Source: Cercophora sp. LCS_1
Lineage: Eukaryota > Ascomycota > Sordariomycetes > Sordariales > Lasiosphaeriaceae
Direction: 5' to 3'
Assembly (NCBI GenBank): GCA_036250225.1
Contig: JAPZLL010000005.1
Span: forward strand, 1,364,001-1,428,000
DNA length: 64,000 nt
Positions within the stretch are counted from its first letter, which is position 1; each line of letters starts with the position of its first letter. Below are positions 10,400 through 21,849 of this stretch, one piece after another. A program made the translations under genes and the position numbers. The notes beneath the pieces were generated by a model, which was not told the DNA's origin, did no database searches, and saw only the letters and a program-made list of their open reading frames with translations.

Positions 10400-11809
10400 T
10401 CAAATATTCTCCCCGTCCAAGATCACTCTCGCCTCCTCACCTCGCCACCAACTCCCGTCTCCACCAGGAAACTCGTACCTCAGCATACTAGCCTCCTTCA
10501 TCTCAACACTATACCCCGGCTCAGTCGGCGTCTGATAGAACCCATCCTTGATAACAGATGGGTGCAGAAAGTGCTCATGCAAATGGTCCACAAACTCGAG
10601 CAACGACAACTTGCCGCTCACAACCACATAGTCGATCGTGCTCAGATGCTGCGTATACTCGGGCAACCCAACGCCCCCCGAGTGCGGCACAACCGGCACA
10701 CCATACTTCTTCGCCATCAGCAGCACCGCCAGCACCTCGTTCACCCCACCCATCCGACACGCATCAATCTGGCACACATCGATGGCGCCAGCCATCAGAA
10801 GCTGCTTGAACACAACTCTGTTCTGGCACATCTCCCCCGTCGCCACGCCAATCCCGTACGGACGCAGCGCATCACGCACGGCCTTGTGGCCGAGGATATC
10901 GTCAGGCGACGTGGGCTCCTCGATGAACCAAGGCTTGAACTCGGCCAGCTCCTTCATGTACGCAATCGCCTCGGGAACAGACCAGATTTGGTTGGCATCC
11001 ACCATGAGCACATTCCCCTTATCATACCCAATCACATCGCGCGCGATACACAGGCGGCGCTTGTCCTGCTCGAGATCAGCACCCACTTTGACCTTGAAGT
11101 GGCGGTAGCCATGGGCCAGCGTCTCGGTCAGTAGCGAGCGCATCTTGTCCTCGCCGTAGCCCAGCCAGCCGGCGCTGGTGGTGTAGGCCGGGACCGCACG
11201 GTTGTCGAGCGCGTCCTGGAGACGTTCCGCTTTGCCGGGCAACACTGAGGCGAGGAGCGCGGTGGCCTCCTCGGGCGTGATGGCGTCGGTGATGTAGCGG
11301 AAGTCGATGCAGTTGACGAACTCCTCGGGCGTCATGTCCGCAACGATACGCCAGACGGGTTTGCCGAGAGACTTGGCCCAGAGGTCCCAGACCGCGTTGA
11401 CGACGGCGCCGAGGGCGAGGTGGATCACGCCCTTTTCGGGGCCGATCCAGCGGAGCTGGCTGTCGTTGACGAGGTGCCGCCATGTTTTGCCCCAGTTGGA
11501 GACCAGGCTGGAGAGGGTGCGGCCGCGGATGCGGTCGGCTACGTGGTTGATGGCTGCACAGACGATGTCGTTGCCCCGGCCGATGGTGAAGGTCTAGGGA
11601 TTACGTTTAGATCGGGAGGTGGGAGAGGGGAGAGGGGAGAGGGGTGTGTGTACCATGCCATGGCCGCTGTGAGGGGAGTCGGTTTGGAGGATGCAGTACG
11701 CGGCCGAGTAGTCTCCAGCTGCGTTCATGGCATCGGAGCCGGTTTTGTCCAGGGATGTTGGGAACCGGACATCACGAGTGGTCCAGCCGGTGATAGTGAT
11801 GTCGGCCAT
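10400..11809 (-). CDS. lgd1: L-galactonate dehydratase (enolase superfamily)
   Basis: Exons are 11809-11654 and 11593-10400 (60-nt intron, donor GTACAC), giving 449 aa. The N-terminus MADITITGWTTRDVRFPTS followed by DKTGSDAMNAAGDYSAAY is characteristic of fungal L-galactonate dehydratases (Trichoderma LGD1, Aspergillus GaaB). Enolase-superfamily catalytic features are visible: the KVKVGA lysine pair, metal ligands in NVLMVDANQIW, FIEEPTSPDD and GVATGEMCQNR, and the late VVPHSGGVGLPEY His. The enzyme converts L-galactonate to 2-keto-3-deoxy-L-galactonate in D-galacturonate (pectin) catabolism. The other pathway genes are not in this window. The closest alternative is L-fuconate dehydratase, the same subfamily; the N-terminal wording favours L-galactonate. 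The intron holds a short GGGAGA-type repeat. Confidence 0.9.
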
Positions 11810-13767
11810 GGTGTCTGTTTACTGTCACTTGCTTCCTGCGAGGGCGGATCTCGGAGAGGACGGGGTGTCTAGACGGTCTTTATGAAGCTTACGAAGGACG
11901 CTGGGTGTGTAACCCCTCGACAGGATTGCCCAACAATGGGCCGCCGTGAGACAGGCGCCCTTCCATCACCAATTGAAGCCATTTTTCTTGCCTTGCTTCT
12001 GGTCGATTTGCTCAGGGGCTCGCACAACGGGCGCGGGGTGAGGGGCAGTGGGGTGGAAGTCTAGCCCTGACAGGGCTGCCTCTTGGTTGTGATTGATGGA
12101 TTAAATGAGGGGGAGTGGGCTCTTTTCACGGCGTCATCAAGTTGACGTGACTGAACATGTGTATAGTCTAGTTAGGTCGGGTTAATTCCCAACGAGTGAA
12201 ATCGACGAGGCAACCAGCGTGGGGGAGGAATCAACAGCTTTGTCTGGGTTGATTCTCAGATTTGTCGTTGAAGGGAGACGGAGAGAGGTAGACGGAGAGA
12301 GGTAGACGGCAACCCCGCGCTGTGCTCTCGAGTAATGCCGGCCGCATAACAAGAGCGACGAGCCAAGGATCCCATGAGGTGCCGAGTCCCGTCTCCGATC
12401 CGAAAACATGCAACTGGGAAAGCAGGCAAGACCTCCGCAAGTGGCCCGAGCAGCGTCTCTGGGGATCTCGGATACCCGCAGAGCGCAGCTTGGCTTTCTT
12501 GTGTTTCAGGGCACATGGCGATGGAACTAAACGCGGATAGCTTGCAGAGAGGGCTGGAGGAGACGATCGGCAAGGTACGGAGTTGTTGAAGCTGGAATGA
12601 AAATGCTGGGGCTGGTGAAGAGCGGGAGGGACCAGCCCAGAACACCCAAAATCGGACAAGCTTCATACTGGTCCGTGTCCCCACGTGAATCTTCAGATCA
12701 TCGGCCAATCTTGGGCTCGGCAGCGGAGCTGTCCTGCGACAAAGTTTCGACCATCATTCTTTAGCATTTCTCGACTCGCCCAGCACCTCAAACCTTCCCA
12801 GCTCTTCCCAGCCATGGGAACCAATTGCCCAGTAAACACACCGCGAAACGGCACCCAGCCTGCCGCGAGACCGGCTAAATGGCAGAAAGGCGTGGTTGCC
12901 ACTGCCCAGTTCCTCACAACGCCTCACCTTCCTGAGTCGCCGTCTCCTCTCTTGTTCTCGTTCTGACGACGCGCATTTTCTCCGCAGAAGCAGAGGCCCG
13001 GGAGTGCTGTAGGCCGCGTCTCACGGCGTCTCGCCCGCATCCAAGGCCCAGAAAGGAAGTGTCGCTCAGGCCTGCTACCGTCGACGACGGGTTGCAGCGC
13101 TGCGGAAACCACCGTCCGCGTTTGCATTGGCAACCCCGCAAACACACGGCTGGGGCAATGGACACCATCTCGTCTGCCGGCCGCCCGAACTGGTCGCCGC
13201 TCTCTCCCAGCCTCATCCCTACCTGCAGATTCGCACGCACATCTTGCAGCTCTAGCGCCGACCAGAGTGATGCCATCGCGAGTGCCCCTCGATCCTGGCC
13301 ACTGACGGGTGGCGGTTGGAGGGGCACGCTCGGCCGGGGTGCAGCGTGCGTTTCCTAGAGTTTGGTTGACCCCATCTACACCATCCCAAGAGGGATGCTG
13401 GTTCCATTCTCGTAACAAGCAGGCTCAGGCTGGACTGGCCCAGCTCGGGCCCATGATTCAATGGGCCGAAGCTGGTTTGCAAGCCAATGCCAGCGAAGCA
13501 CTCTTCTGACCAGCCATTGTCCAGCGCCGATCCTGCTGCTACTTCAGTCGCCGTGTTCCTAGTTTTCCGGCCTGGTATTTTCCAAGGCGACTCAACGTCA
13601 TATTTCTCAAACCTACCCGCTCCTTGGGATATAAGCCGTTAGATGAGCCCTCGCCCTTCATCCGCACCACCCGTGGGAGATGATCGAAGCCTCCCTTCTT
13701 CCGTCGTATATTGTCATATCGCCCAGTGGCCCTCTCGTCGCCTAAATTGGGCATTTTGCTATAAACA
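11810..13767. other. Long intergenic region upstream of lgd1 and the gene at 13768
   Basis: About 2 kb between divergent genes. It is dense in open frames on both strands because it is GC-rich, but none has a domain, splice logic or low-complexity pattern typical of coding. A small tandem repeat of a 14-bp unit (GGAGAGAGGTAGAC, about two copies) lies near 12282-12309. No RNA gene was recognised. Confidence 0.55.
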
Positions 13768-14973
13768 ATGGCCCAAACTAAGACACGCTCATTGGCTGCG
13801 CCTGAGCAGGTGGTGGTCAAGGCTTCGGAACCCAGGCTGAGGAAGAAGCTCCAGAAAACGTTCATCAAGCATCGAGCCAACGGTGCGAGGCGGCTCGGCC
13901 TCGGCGCGTCCAATGAGGCGCTACGCGACAATAAATGCGACACTGCAAACAGAGGGCACTCGGCTCAGGCACGCTCTTGTCTGCCGTCAGTCCCGTTGCC
14001 ATCGCCCGATCTGAGCGATTCCAAATGGCCAGAGTTCTTTCGGGGAGGAGGTTGCCTCCATTACCAGCACGCGGCATCGCGATCTGACGAGTCGCTGCTG
14101 ACGCCCCTGAACATAATCCCCGAGTTCTCCCATCTTGCGGTGCGGGATGTGCAACACCAGCAACAACAGCAGCAGCAGCCACCACGAACCAGCACAGAGT
14201 CCCAAGGTTCCAAACCCACGAAAATGAGGCGTCGCGCCAAGACGCCCATCTTTTCCATCGGGCAACTCGACACAATCCCCAGGCCGAGCAATGCGTTGGG
14301 CAAGACTTCTAGCGTTGAGCTCATCGCTGACCAGTACCGCGCGCTGTTGGACACGCGCAACTCGGTTTACAGCGACTCGCACTCGGAGCCCCCGCCGTCA
14401 AGACAGGGCGATGGGCCGGCTGCGTTTACTCTCAGGAAACAACAAAGCTCCGACGAGCTGAACATCGAAACCCCCATACACGCACCAACACATTCCACTG
14501 CACCGCAAGCGGCTGGGGCTTCGCCCACGTCTGATGACGGCACGCTTGTCTCGTTCGAAGAGGAGACAGTATACTTCAAACCCGTGTCCTTTTCGCCCGA
14601 ACCACGGTCACCACAACCGCTCTTCAGCGACCAGCCATTCCCGAGTCCCTCGTCGGGGCCGGATAACCTCAGTCTTCAAATATGTCTCGACCTCCTGACA
14701 CGCGACCTCTCATCGTCGCTTGCCAGCCGGCCCAGTCGCTCGTCGCCCGAGACATCGGCCCTTCAAGTCTGGGTCATGATCGAAGCGTATGAGAGGTTGC
14801 GTGATCAGCTCGCAGGGATGAGACTGGGGATGGCTGAGATGGGGCCGTTGGAGACCATGTTTGACATGTGGCTGAGGGCACTTTATACAATACACGACTC
14901 ACTGACGGGGCACACGGGGAGTGGGACTGAGAGCGACTACGAGGGAGAAATGGGAGTTGAGGACTTGGACTAG
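13768..14973 (+). CDS. Conserved-looking protein of unknown function
   Basis: Single open frame of 401 codons. The start is uncertain: ATG 13768 gives the full length, while ATG 14224 (MRRRAKTPIFSIGQLD) also has a fair context. The N-terminal third is basic and low in complexity, with a Gln run (HQQQQQQQ, about residues 130-137). The middle is Ser/Pro-rich, and the last 100 residues look folded and helical: NLSLQICLDLLTRDLSS then ALQVWVMIEAYERLRDQL, and an acidic tail. No catalytic motif or membrane segment is evident. I believe similar C-termini occur in other Pezizomycotina, but cannot name the family. Confidence 0.7.
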   Translation: MAQTKTRSLAAPEQVVVKASEPRLRKKLQKTFIKHRANGARRLGLGASNEALRDNKCDTANRGHSAQARSCLPSVPLPSPDLSDSKWPEFFRGGGCLHYQHAASRSDESLLTPLNIIPEFSHLAVRDVQHQQQQQQQPPRTSTESQGSKPTKMRRRAKTPIFSIGQLDTIPRPSNALGKTSSVELIADQYRALLDTRNSVYSDSHSEPPPSRQGDGPAAFTLRKQQSSDELNIETPIHAPTHSTAPQAAGASPTSDDGTLVSFEEETVYFKPVSFSPEPRSPQPLFSDQPFPSPSSGPDNLSLQICLDLLTRDLSSSLASRPSRSSPETSALQVWVMIEAYERLRDQLAGMRLGMAEMGPLETMFDMWLRALYTIHDSLTGHTGSGTESDYEGEMGVEDLD

Positions 14974-15368
14974 AGAGAATGCCATTGATACCTGACATGA
15001 GACATGAGGGGCTTTGTTTTGTTCAAGGCGTTTGTGTAGGGGTGCACTTTGGGACAGCATACATGAGTAGTGGGAGTTGCAATGGTCTGGCTTTGGGAGT
15101 CTCTACTTCTATGAACATATTTATCACCGGCTATTAGCTATTAGCTAGTCCCATGACAAACTCTTTGATGTGTTGACGCTTTTTACATGGTGAAAAGTCA
15201 GCCCCTCGGTGATCATGCGGCCGCCAATCGGCCGGGCCCGGAGCCGACGCTACCCTGCAACCCCAGATTTCGGTTCTTGGCGCGAGTCAAGCGACGAACA
15301 GCCTTGTCAACCGCAGCTCTCAAGGTTCCATCCTCAGAACGTCACGCACAAACAAGCCCGGATTTGCC
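14974..15368. other. Intergenic: rad10 promoter
   Basis: About 395 bp between tandem plus-strand genes; AT-richer 3' flank near 15115-15190, then a GC-rich stretch before the rad10 ATG. Nothing else recognised. Confidence 0.55.
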
Positions 15369-15727
15369 ATGGACGACGAATTCGATGTCGACGACGACTT
15401 CCTGGCTGCTCTAGCCGCTACAGACGCAGGGCCTTCACGGCCCGCTGCACGTCCGCCGCAGCAACAGCCAACACCACAGCGAATCCAACAACCCACGCCC
15501 CAGCGTCTCGATCGAGAGCCACCCTCCGGAGCGGCTGCGGGTCAGAGGATTGTGCAACCCACACCACAGGCCTTACCATCGCGATCATCCGGGTCATCGA
15601 TCCTCGTATCGCCGCGACAAAAGGGAAACCCGGTGCTGGCGTGCATCAAGAGCATGCCGTGGGAATACAGCGACATACCAGCCGACTACGGCCTGGGCCA
15701 AACAACCTGTGCTCTATTCCTCAGGTA

Positions 15728-15814
<87 letters not shown>

Positions 15815-16646
15815 CCTCCCTTTTTTCTTTCCCTTTTTTTTTTTCCAGTTATCAATAACTAACAGCTTCAGTCTAAAATACCACCGCCTCCACCCCGAAT
15901 ACATCTACACCCGCATCCGCAACCTCCAGGGCAAATACACGCTCCGCATTTTACTCACCATGGTCGACATCCCCAACCACGAGGACTCCCTCCGCGAACT
16001 AGCCAAAACGTCCCTCATCAACAATGTCACAGTCATCCTGTGCTGGTCCGCCAACGAGGCAGCCCGCTATCTGGAGCTGTATAAATCATATGAACACGCC
16101 AAACCGGATGCCATCCGCGGCCAGCAGGCAAGTAGTTACGCGGAACGGCTGGTTGAGTTTGTGACGGTGCCGAGGGCGATCAATAAGGCGGACGCGGTTG
16201 CTTTGGTCAGTACGTTTGGATCTTTGAGGCACGCGGTTAATGCGGACCCGGAGCAGGTTGCGATTGTGGGCGGGTGGGGGCAGAAGAAGGTGAAGGCTTG
16301 GTGTAGGGTTGTGCAGGAGCCTTTTAGGGTTAAGAAGGCTGGGAAGAGGGGGGTTAAGGGGGTGGGGGTGCCGATTGGGGGGGTTCCGAGGCGGGAGATG
16401 GGTGGTGGTGCTGGGGAGAGTGGTGCTGGAGGGAATGACGGTGCTTTGGAGGATGACGAAGATTTGATGGCTTTGGTGGCTGCTGTTGAGGGCGATACAC
16501 AGCAGACAATAGTAGATCCGGTGGAGGCTGGGAGTTCGTCTGGTCGACGGGCGCCGGCGAGACAACGTGAGCCCGGGACGTCAAAGGACGGGGAGCTGAG
16601 TGAGGGGATTGCTGCGGCTTTGGCGCGGCTGCGGGAGAAGGGTTGA
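15369..16646 (+). CDS. rad10: Rad10/ERCC1 subunit of the XPF-ERCC1 structure-specific nuclease
   Basis: Exons are 15369-15724 and 15872-16646, giving 376 aa. Exon 1 ends CTC AG and exon 2 begins TCTAAAATAC, restoring ALFLSLKYHRLHPEYI, a diagnostic ERCC1 stretch. The central domain (about residues 75-210) includes SSILVSPRQKGNPVL, the XPA/DNA-binding core and DIPNHEDSLRELAK. A tandem helix-hairpin-helix region follows with SFGSLRHAVNADPEQVAIVG and GWGQKKVKAW. The protein is the non-catalytic partner of Rad1/XPF in nucleotide excision repair and single-strand annealing. The N-terminus is Gln/Pro-rich and the C-terminus is a low-complexity extension beyond the usual HhH end. The 147-nt intron is a multiple of three and free of stop codons, so an unspliced transcript would still encode a protein of about 425 aa with a Leu/Ser run. 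Confidence 0.93.
15731..15802. repeat. Perfect (CT)36 microsatellite inside the rad10 intron
   Basis: Seventy-two bases of uninterrupted CT follow six bases after the GT donor at 15725. An imperfect CT/T-rich tail runs on to about 15845, before the CTAAC branch-like sequence at 15858-15862 and the CAG acceptor ending at 15871. Confidence 0.95.
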
Positions 16647-18160
16647 TGGGGCGGTTGCATTTGGATGCAGGTTTCTCCTCCGCATGGCGTTCTTCACAGA
16701 CAGGCCGTGACGAGAGGGGATATTGACCGCAGGACCTGACGGCCGAAGGATGCGGTGCGTCTTGAGCCCTTGGGTGGAAACCGAAGGGCATGAGACATAC
16801 ATGGCATTTACGACATGGGGAAGAAGGTCGTTTTGCACACAGCATACGCCTTCCCCATTGTTTATATGGCTCGGTGTCTCCCGGCGGCGTGGTGCAGCTG
16901 GGGAAACCATGAGGATGGGCAGCTAAAAATATGGCCCCGAAGCTGATCCCGGCAGTCTAACTACCCGCCAAGCGTTCACGGGATCGGAAAGACGTGCGGT
17001 GCAACATTTCGTAACTTTCCGCCGGCAAGCTTCCGAAAATGGGATGTGGACAGAAAAGGTTCTGCAGAACGCACGACTTGTCGGTTTCCAGCTACAGCAG
17101 CCGTGCGTCGTCTCGTGGCAGAGGTCAATGAAAATGCTGTAGCCAGGCGTGGTTCCTGTGGTGGCCAGTTGCACACACGTTGTGTGGCGGCGCCTTGTCG
17201 GGTGGGGTTGGTGATGGTTGCAACCAACTTCCACTTGTCGGCCTTCTCATTGCGGAAGTTGGTGGGCTGCTTGTCAGTTTTCGGCACTTGGTCCACATGA
17301 CGGCACGAGGCGCATATTGGCTGGCGGTCCGGCTCGGGGGGCTTGCAGGCCGCGTGCCTCGATCTCCCGGCTTCTGTTGCTACCAATACCGGGTTAGGAA
17401 AACGCAGACTGTATTTACCCCATTCACTCAAGGTTCCACAGAGATCTAAGCCCGTACTGCAGTCTCACCAGCATTCAAAGCGACATCTGTGTCCACGCCC
17501 AGAGTCGTGCCTTATTTCCGCCTTTCCCGTGTTGTTCGACTGTCGACCGATGGACGACAGCGACACTACTGTAGGTCCCAAGGCGGCATGCCGGCAGTGC
17601 TGGCTACCTAAGGTAGTGGCCGCGCTTCTGGTTAGCCTTCCCGTTCGAAATTCTCCTAACGTGTTCGTCAACCTGCTTCATCCGGCAGGTCTTAGGCCGG
17701 GGACCAATGGCCATTCACGACTTCACCTCAAGTGTTCCCCTGATCCAGACAGACAGACACGGACGGTACAAGGACCGGACGTGGTTTACAATGGAGACAC
17801 AACTGTCACTCCTCCTCGCTCGTGGCCACGGACCATCATGGTGCCGCATCCGCACGACACAGACAAGAGGCACCGACGCAGGTCACCCGTCCTACCATTG
17901 TTGGCCGGGAGCTGCAATGACATGCCAATGTCGATGTCAGAACAGCACCCCCTATTTACGCCCCATCACCTTCCACGGGGGCTCCGAGACCCTCACCCCG
18001 ACCGGACCAGACTATATATGTCTCTTCTGCCCGTTTCCTCCCCCACCCGTCGATGTGGCGTTCCCTACCGTCTAATCGTCTGCATCCCCTACCCCCTTTT
18101 TCCCGGCTTCCGCAAGCCACACTTTATTCTCCGTGTTGAAGCTAAGCCGAAAACGCCATC
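16647..18160. other. Intergenic: rad10 3' flank and GH47 promoter
   Basis: About 1.5 kb. A TATA-like element (ACTATATATG) lies near 18010-18019, about 145 bp before the GH47 ATG, followed by a CT-rich leader. A long open frame at 17343-18206 overlaps the GH47 start in another frame and looks non-coding. Confidence 0.55.
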
Positions 18161-19949
18161 ATGCACCTCCTCAGCGGCCCCGTTGCCGCCATGGCAACCC
18201 TCCTGACTCTATCTTCTGCCGCCCTCGTCAGCCCCAAAGAACCCTACCGCCGTGACCACCTCCCCCGCGACAACCATCCCCGTTACGCCCATCCACCACG
18301 CTACACACCCAATGCGGCCCGCGCCAACGCCGTCAAACAAGCCTTTGACATCTCGTGGGACGGCTACTACAAATACGCGTTCCCGCACGACTCCCTCCGC
18401 CCGCTGACAAACCGCTATTCGGACGACCGCAACGGATGGGGCGCCTCCGCCGTCGACGCGCTATCGACCGCCATCGTCATGCGCAACTATCCCGTGGTCG
18501 AGCAAATCGTCAAGTACATCCCCACCATTGACTTTGACACCACCACCGACGAAGTCTCCCTGTTCGAGACAACAATCCGGTACCTCGGCGGCTTGTTGTC
18601 AGCCGTCGACCTGCTCAGCGCCAACACTACCGCAAAGGAGTACCACCGCGACGATATCAGCGCCATCATCAAGCAGGCCGTCCGGCTGGCCGATAATCTC
18701 AAGGTGGCGTTCGACACGCCCAGTGGTGTGCCGGATAACAGCCTCTTTTTCGGCCCGCCCCGCAAGGCGGGCAGCCAGACGAACGGTATTGCGACCATTG
18801 GCACGCTGATTCTCGAGTGGCAGCGGCTTTCGGATATCACTGGGATTGAAGAATACGGTAAATTGGCGCGCAAGGCCGAGGCGTACCTCCTCAAGCCTGA
18901 GCCCAGGGACGTTGGGGAGCCGTTTCCTGGTTTGCTGGGGACTGATGTGGACATTCGTACGGGCAAGTTTGTGAATGGGAATGGCGGCTGGGGCGGTGGC
19001 GACGACTCGTTTTACGAGTATCTAATCAAGATGTATCTGTATGATCCCGTCAAGTTTGCGCCCCTGAGGGATCGGTGGACGGCGGCGGTGGATTCGTCGA
19101 TGAAATATTTGATTTCAAGACCAAAGGGTCGGGAGGATCTGTTGTATGTGGCGATGTGGAATGGGAAGGAATTGGAATTTGTTGGGCAGCATTGTGAGTC
19201 TCTCTCCTCTCTTTTTTTCTCCTTTTTTTGGAGGGTCGGTGCTAACATGAGAAGTGGCGTGTTTCAACGGCGGCAATTTCATCCTCGGCGGCTTGACTCT
19301 CGACGAGACCGAGTACATTAATTTCGGCCTCGACTTAGTCGATTCGTGCAGGAATACCTACATTTCCACCGCGACGAATATCGGCCCCGAGATCTTCAGG
19401 TGGCAGGATAGTGTGCTCCCCGAGGACGCAAGTAATAACCCCCCGCCGCCCGCGAACCAGACCGCCTTCTTCAAGGCTTCGGGGTTCTGGTTCGAGAGCG
19501 CGTATTATGTTCTCAGACCAGAGGTGATTGAGAGTTATTATTATGCTTATCGAGCGACAGGCGATCCCAAGTACCAGGTTTGTTGCTTCTCCGACGACTA
19601 GTCAGTGTGTTGTTGCTGATTGCGGACAGGAATGGGCATGGGACGCGTTCCTCGCTATCAACGAGACGTGTCGGGCCGGAAGCGGGTATTCGAGTATCGA
19701 GAACGTCAATCGGCCGTTTGGTGGACGGCACACGGATTTCCAGGAGAGTTTCTGGTTTGCCGAGGTGCTCAAGTATAGCTACCTGATCCATGCCGAGGTG
19801 AGTGCCTTGGCCATACCCCAGAGGATGGCTGGCCTCAGCTGACATATTTGCAGGACGCCCCATGGCAAGTCCAAGCAGACCATACCAACCAGTATGTCTA
19901 CAACACCGAGGCCCATCCGATCCGGATGAGGACGGGCTATGAGCGGTGA
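18161..19949 (+). CDS. GH47 class I alpha-1,2-mannosidase
   Basis: Exons are 18161-19193, 19255-19577, 19630-19797 and 19854-19949, giving 539 aa; all junctions hold frame. A hydrophobic N-terminal segment (VAAMATLLTLSSAALV) serves as signal peptide or anchor. GH47 motifs occur in order: NGWGASAVDALSTAIVM (about residue 90), GGLLSAVDLLS, GGGDDSFYEYLIKMYLYDP (about 285), LACFNGGNFILGG across intron 1, and HTDFQESFWFAEVLKYSYL. The C-terminal YVYNTEAHPIR carries the Thr that coordinates the catalytic calcium. The enzyme trims alpha-1,2-linked mannose from N-glycans in the ER/Golgi, or acts outside the cell in some fungi. Intron 1 is T-rich with a GCTAAC branch site. Confidence 0.95.
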
Positions 19950-20104
19950 AGTGAGTTATTGTTAGGAGGAGTGTGGGATACATAACTTGTGGTGGTTATA
20001 GATATATGTACAGTGAGCATTGCTTTTAGGGTAAATACGTAAATAAATACACGACGATGATGGGAATAAAAAGGGACAAAAATAATGGCAATCGCCGGGA
20101 ATTG

Positions 20105-20215
20105 AGCCCGACGTGGGGGTCGAACCCACAACCTTGAGATGATCCCAAGAGGGATGTTTCAGAGACCTGAAACCCTCATAAGAGTCTCACGCTCTACCGA
20201 TTGAGCTAGCCGGGC
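20105..20215 (-). tRNA. tRNA-Lys(CUU) with a 38-nt intron
   Basis: On the minus strand the sequence begins GCCCGGCTAGCTCAATCGG (acceptor stem plus A box) and ends GGTTGTGGGTTCGACCCCCA, then CGTCGGGC and discriminator U. The seven acceptor pairs form with one G-U. The anticodon stem is TGAGA/TCTCA and the loop CTCTTAA, giving anticodon CUU. A 38-nt intron sits after position 37, the canonical site for eukaryotic tRNA introns cut by the Sen endonuclease. Confidence 0.95.
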
Positions 20216-21849
20216 TTTGTTGCCTGGTTGTTTTGACGTTGTGGATGTCTGGTGGAGGGGATTATGTAGTGTGGTTGTAGGGTTCAGTGGGGCGTGGACA
20301 TGGGACATGAGTCAAGGGATGCGAGCCAGGGGCCAGAAACCGGGATGAAGGGCGGTAACTTGGCTTTCTGAGAATTATAAAGGCATTTCGGTATCAAGGG
20401 AATTCTCAGGGTGTTGAAGCAGTTTGTCCGCCTTGTCTGTTCAGGTTTAGTTGTTGAAAGGCCTGTCTGCTGGAACCCCTGAATCTTGGGTCTAAGTGAT
20501 TCAGGGGCTGTTTTTTTTTTCCCCAGTCTGCTAGAACAAAGAGCCCAAGAAAACGATATGTTTTTTCTTGGGCACATTTTCTTGATGCTTACACAATCTA
20601 CGGGCCGGCTATGAATATTAACGGCACATCGGCGCTGCAATGCGGACGATGAAAACTTGAGTGTAGAGAACCGCTCAAGCCCCTGAGCAGAGGGCGAATA
20701 TATGCCGGCAATAATCAAGTACGAAATGAGGCCCTCGACTGACAAACCCCCACGATATCGGGACGATTGTTGGTAGCACCAAAGGGGCGAGTTGCAAGCT
20801 CTTGGCCAGTCTGATGACGGCCGGAAACCACAAGTCGATGAGCGGTGGGAGAAAAGGGGGAGACCCAAGCACAAAGCAATAACTCAATAACTTGTACAAT
20901 AACTAGCCAAGTAGTTTCTCTCTGGGAGCAGTTCAAATGGCCAAGGGAGCGGCTACTCCCCAGCAGTTGTTTTGAGAGTCAGGCATACAACTATCACCTG
21001 GTAATTGTAAGTGAAACAGGTCAGATAACAGCTAGTCAAGTTCACAAACTCCAGTGATTATTGTTATTCCCAGCAGATATGTGAAGAGGCAGTGAGGTAT
21101 TTACAACATGGTGAGTTTTAAGTAGTTAAAGGAAACATTAAATACCTACCAATACTTGTGAGAAGCAGCCAAGTTTTCAGACCCCAGTGATTATTTGCAA
21201 AACTAGACAAGGAGCATTCCCTGGGGAGCTGTTAAAAAAGCAAGGTACATTATTGTTCATCAGCAATTGTTGAAAGAGGCAGTGAGGCTTTCATGATGTG
21301 GTGACTTTTCATGGAACAAAGCAAGCAGCAAGCACTCAGAAACATTTGTGAGAAGCGGCCATCCAGCTGTCCCTTGGTGATAGCAGTAGAAGCCACTGTC
21401 ACTCGATCGGCCGATCAAGATGTGGATGCCGGTTACTCTGCCCACCACCGACCACGCCGCCTATGATCTCCTTGTTCAAGGACTGTCATGCCTGCAGAGT
21501 CCCAACGTGCCTATCCCCGAACTTCACCACAACTGCCACCAGAATGACACATGGCCGCTGGGACGTTACTATGACGTTCACTGGAACTACCCCCAGGACA
21601 GAGCATGGGTGCCGAGTGGTTGCCCGGGCTGCTTCCCCGGTCTTCCGCCGAAACAAACAAAGATCGCCAGGTCCCTCGCCGGGCCCCTCGTCGGGTGCTC
21701 CGCCGAAACAAGTCATATGACCCTCGTGAGCGCCGGCCGTCCACCTCGGAGATATTGTCTCCCTCCACGCCGCGATCCTCTCTCTTCTTTTCTTTCTCCA
21801 GCTTCATCTTCAACAGTGGTGGAAAGCACCACACCAAAAAGGTGCAAAA
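20216..21849. other. Intergenic with diverged direct duplication
   Basis: About 1.6 kb between the tRNA and the gene at 21850. The part from 20880 to 21370 is AT-richer and holds the duplication listed separately. The open frame at 20284-20874 (minus) has no domain features and is not called. Confidence 0.55.
20900..21365. repeat. Two diverged direct copies of a 160-280 bp sequence
   Basis: Copy 1 (about 20900-21180) and copy 2 (about 21200-21360) share an ordered series of blocks: AACTAG-CAAG, CTGGGAGC-GTT, CAGCA-TTGTT-GAGAG, AAGAGGCAGTGAGG, TGGTGA-TTTT, and TTGTGAGAAGC-GCC. Copy 1 carries extra internal sequence. No coding capacity or terminal inverted repeat was seen. Confidence 0.6.

Noticed and set aside
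15686..15904. Arg/Glu alternating minus-strand frame across the CT repeat
   Set aside because: Mere translation of the microsatellite.
17343..18206. 287-codon plus-strand open frame
   Set aside because: Overlaps the GH47 start in another frame, runs through its promoter TATA region and has no domain.
20284..20874. 196-codon minus-strand frame after tRNA-Lys
   Set aside because: Composition is irregular, no motif or signal, and no splice partner; probably chance.
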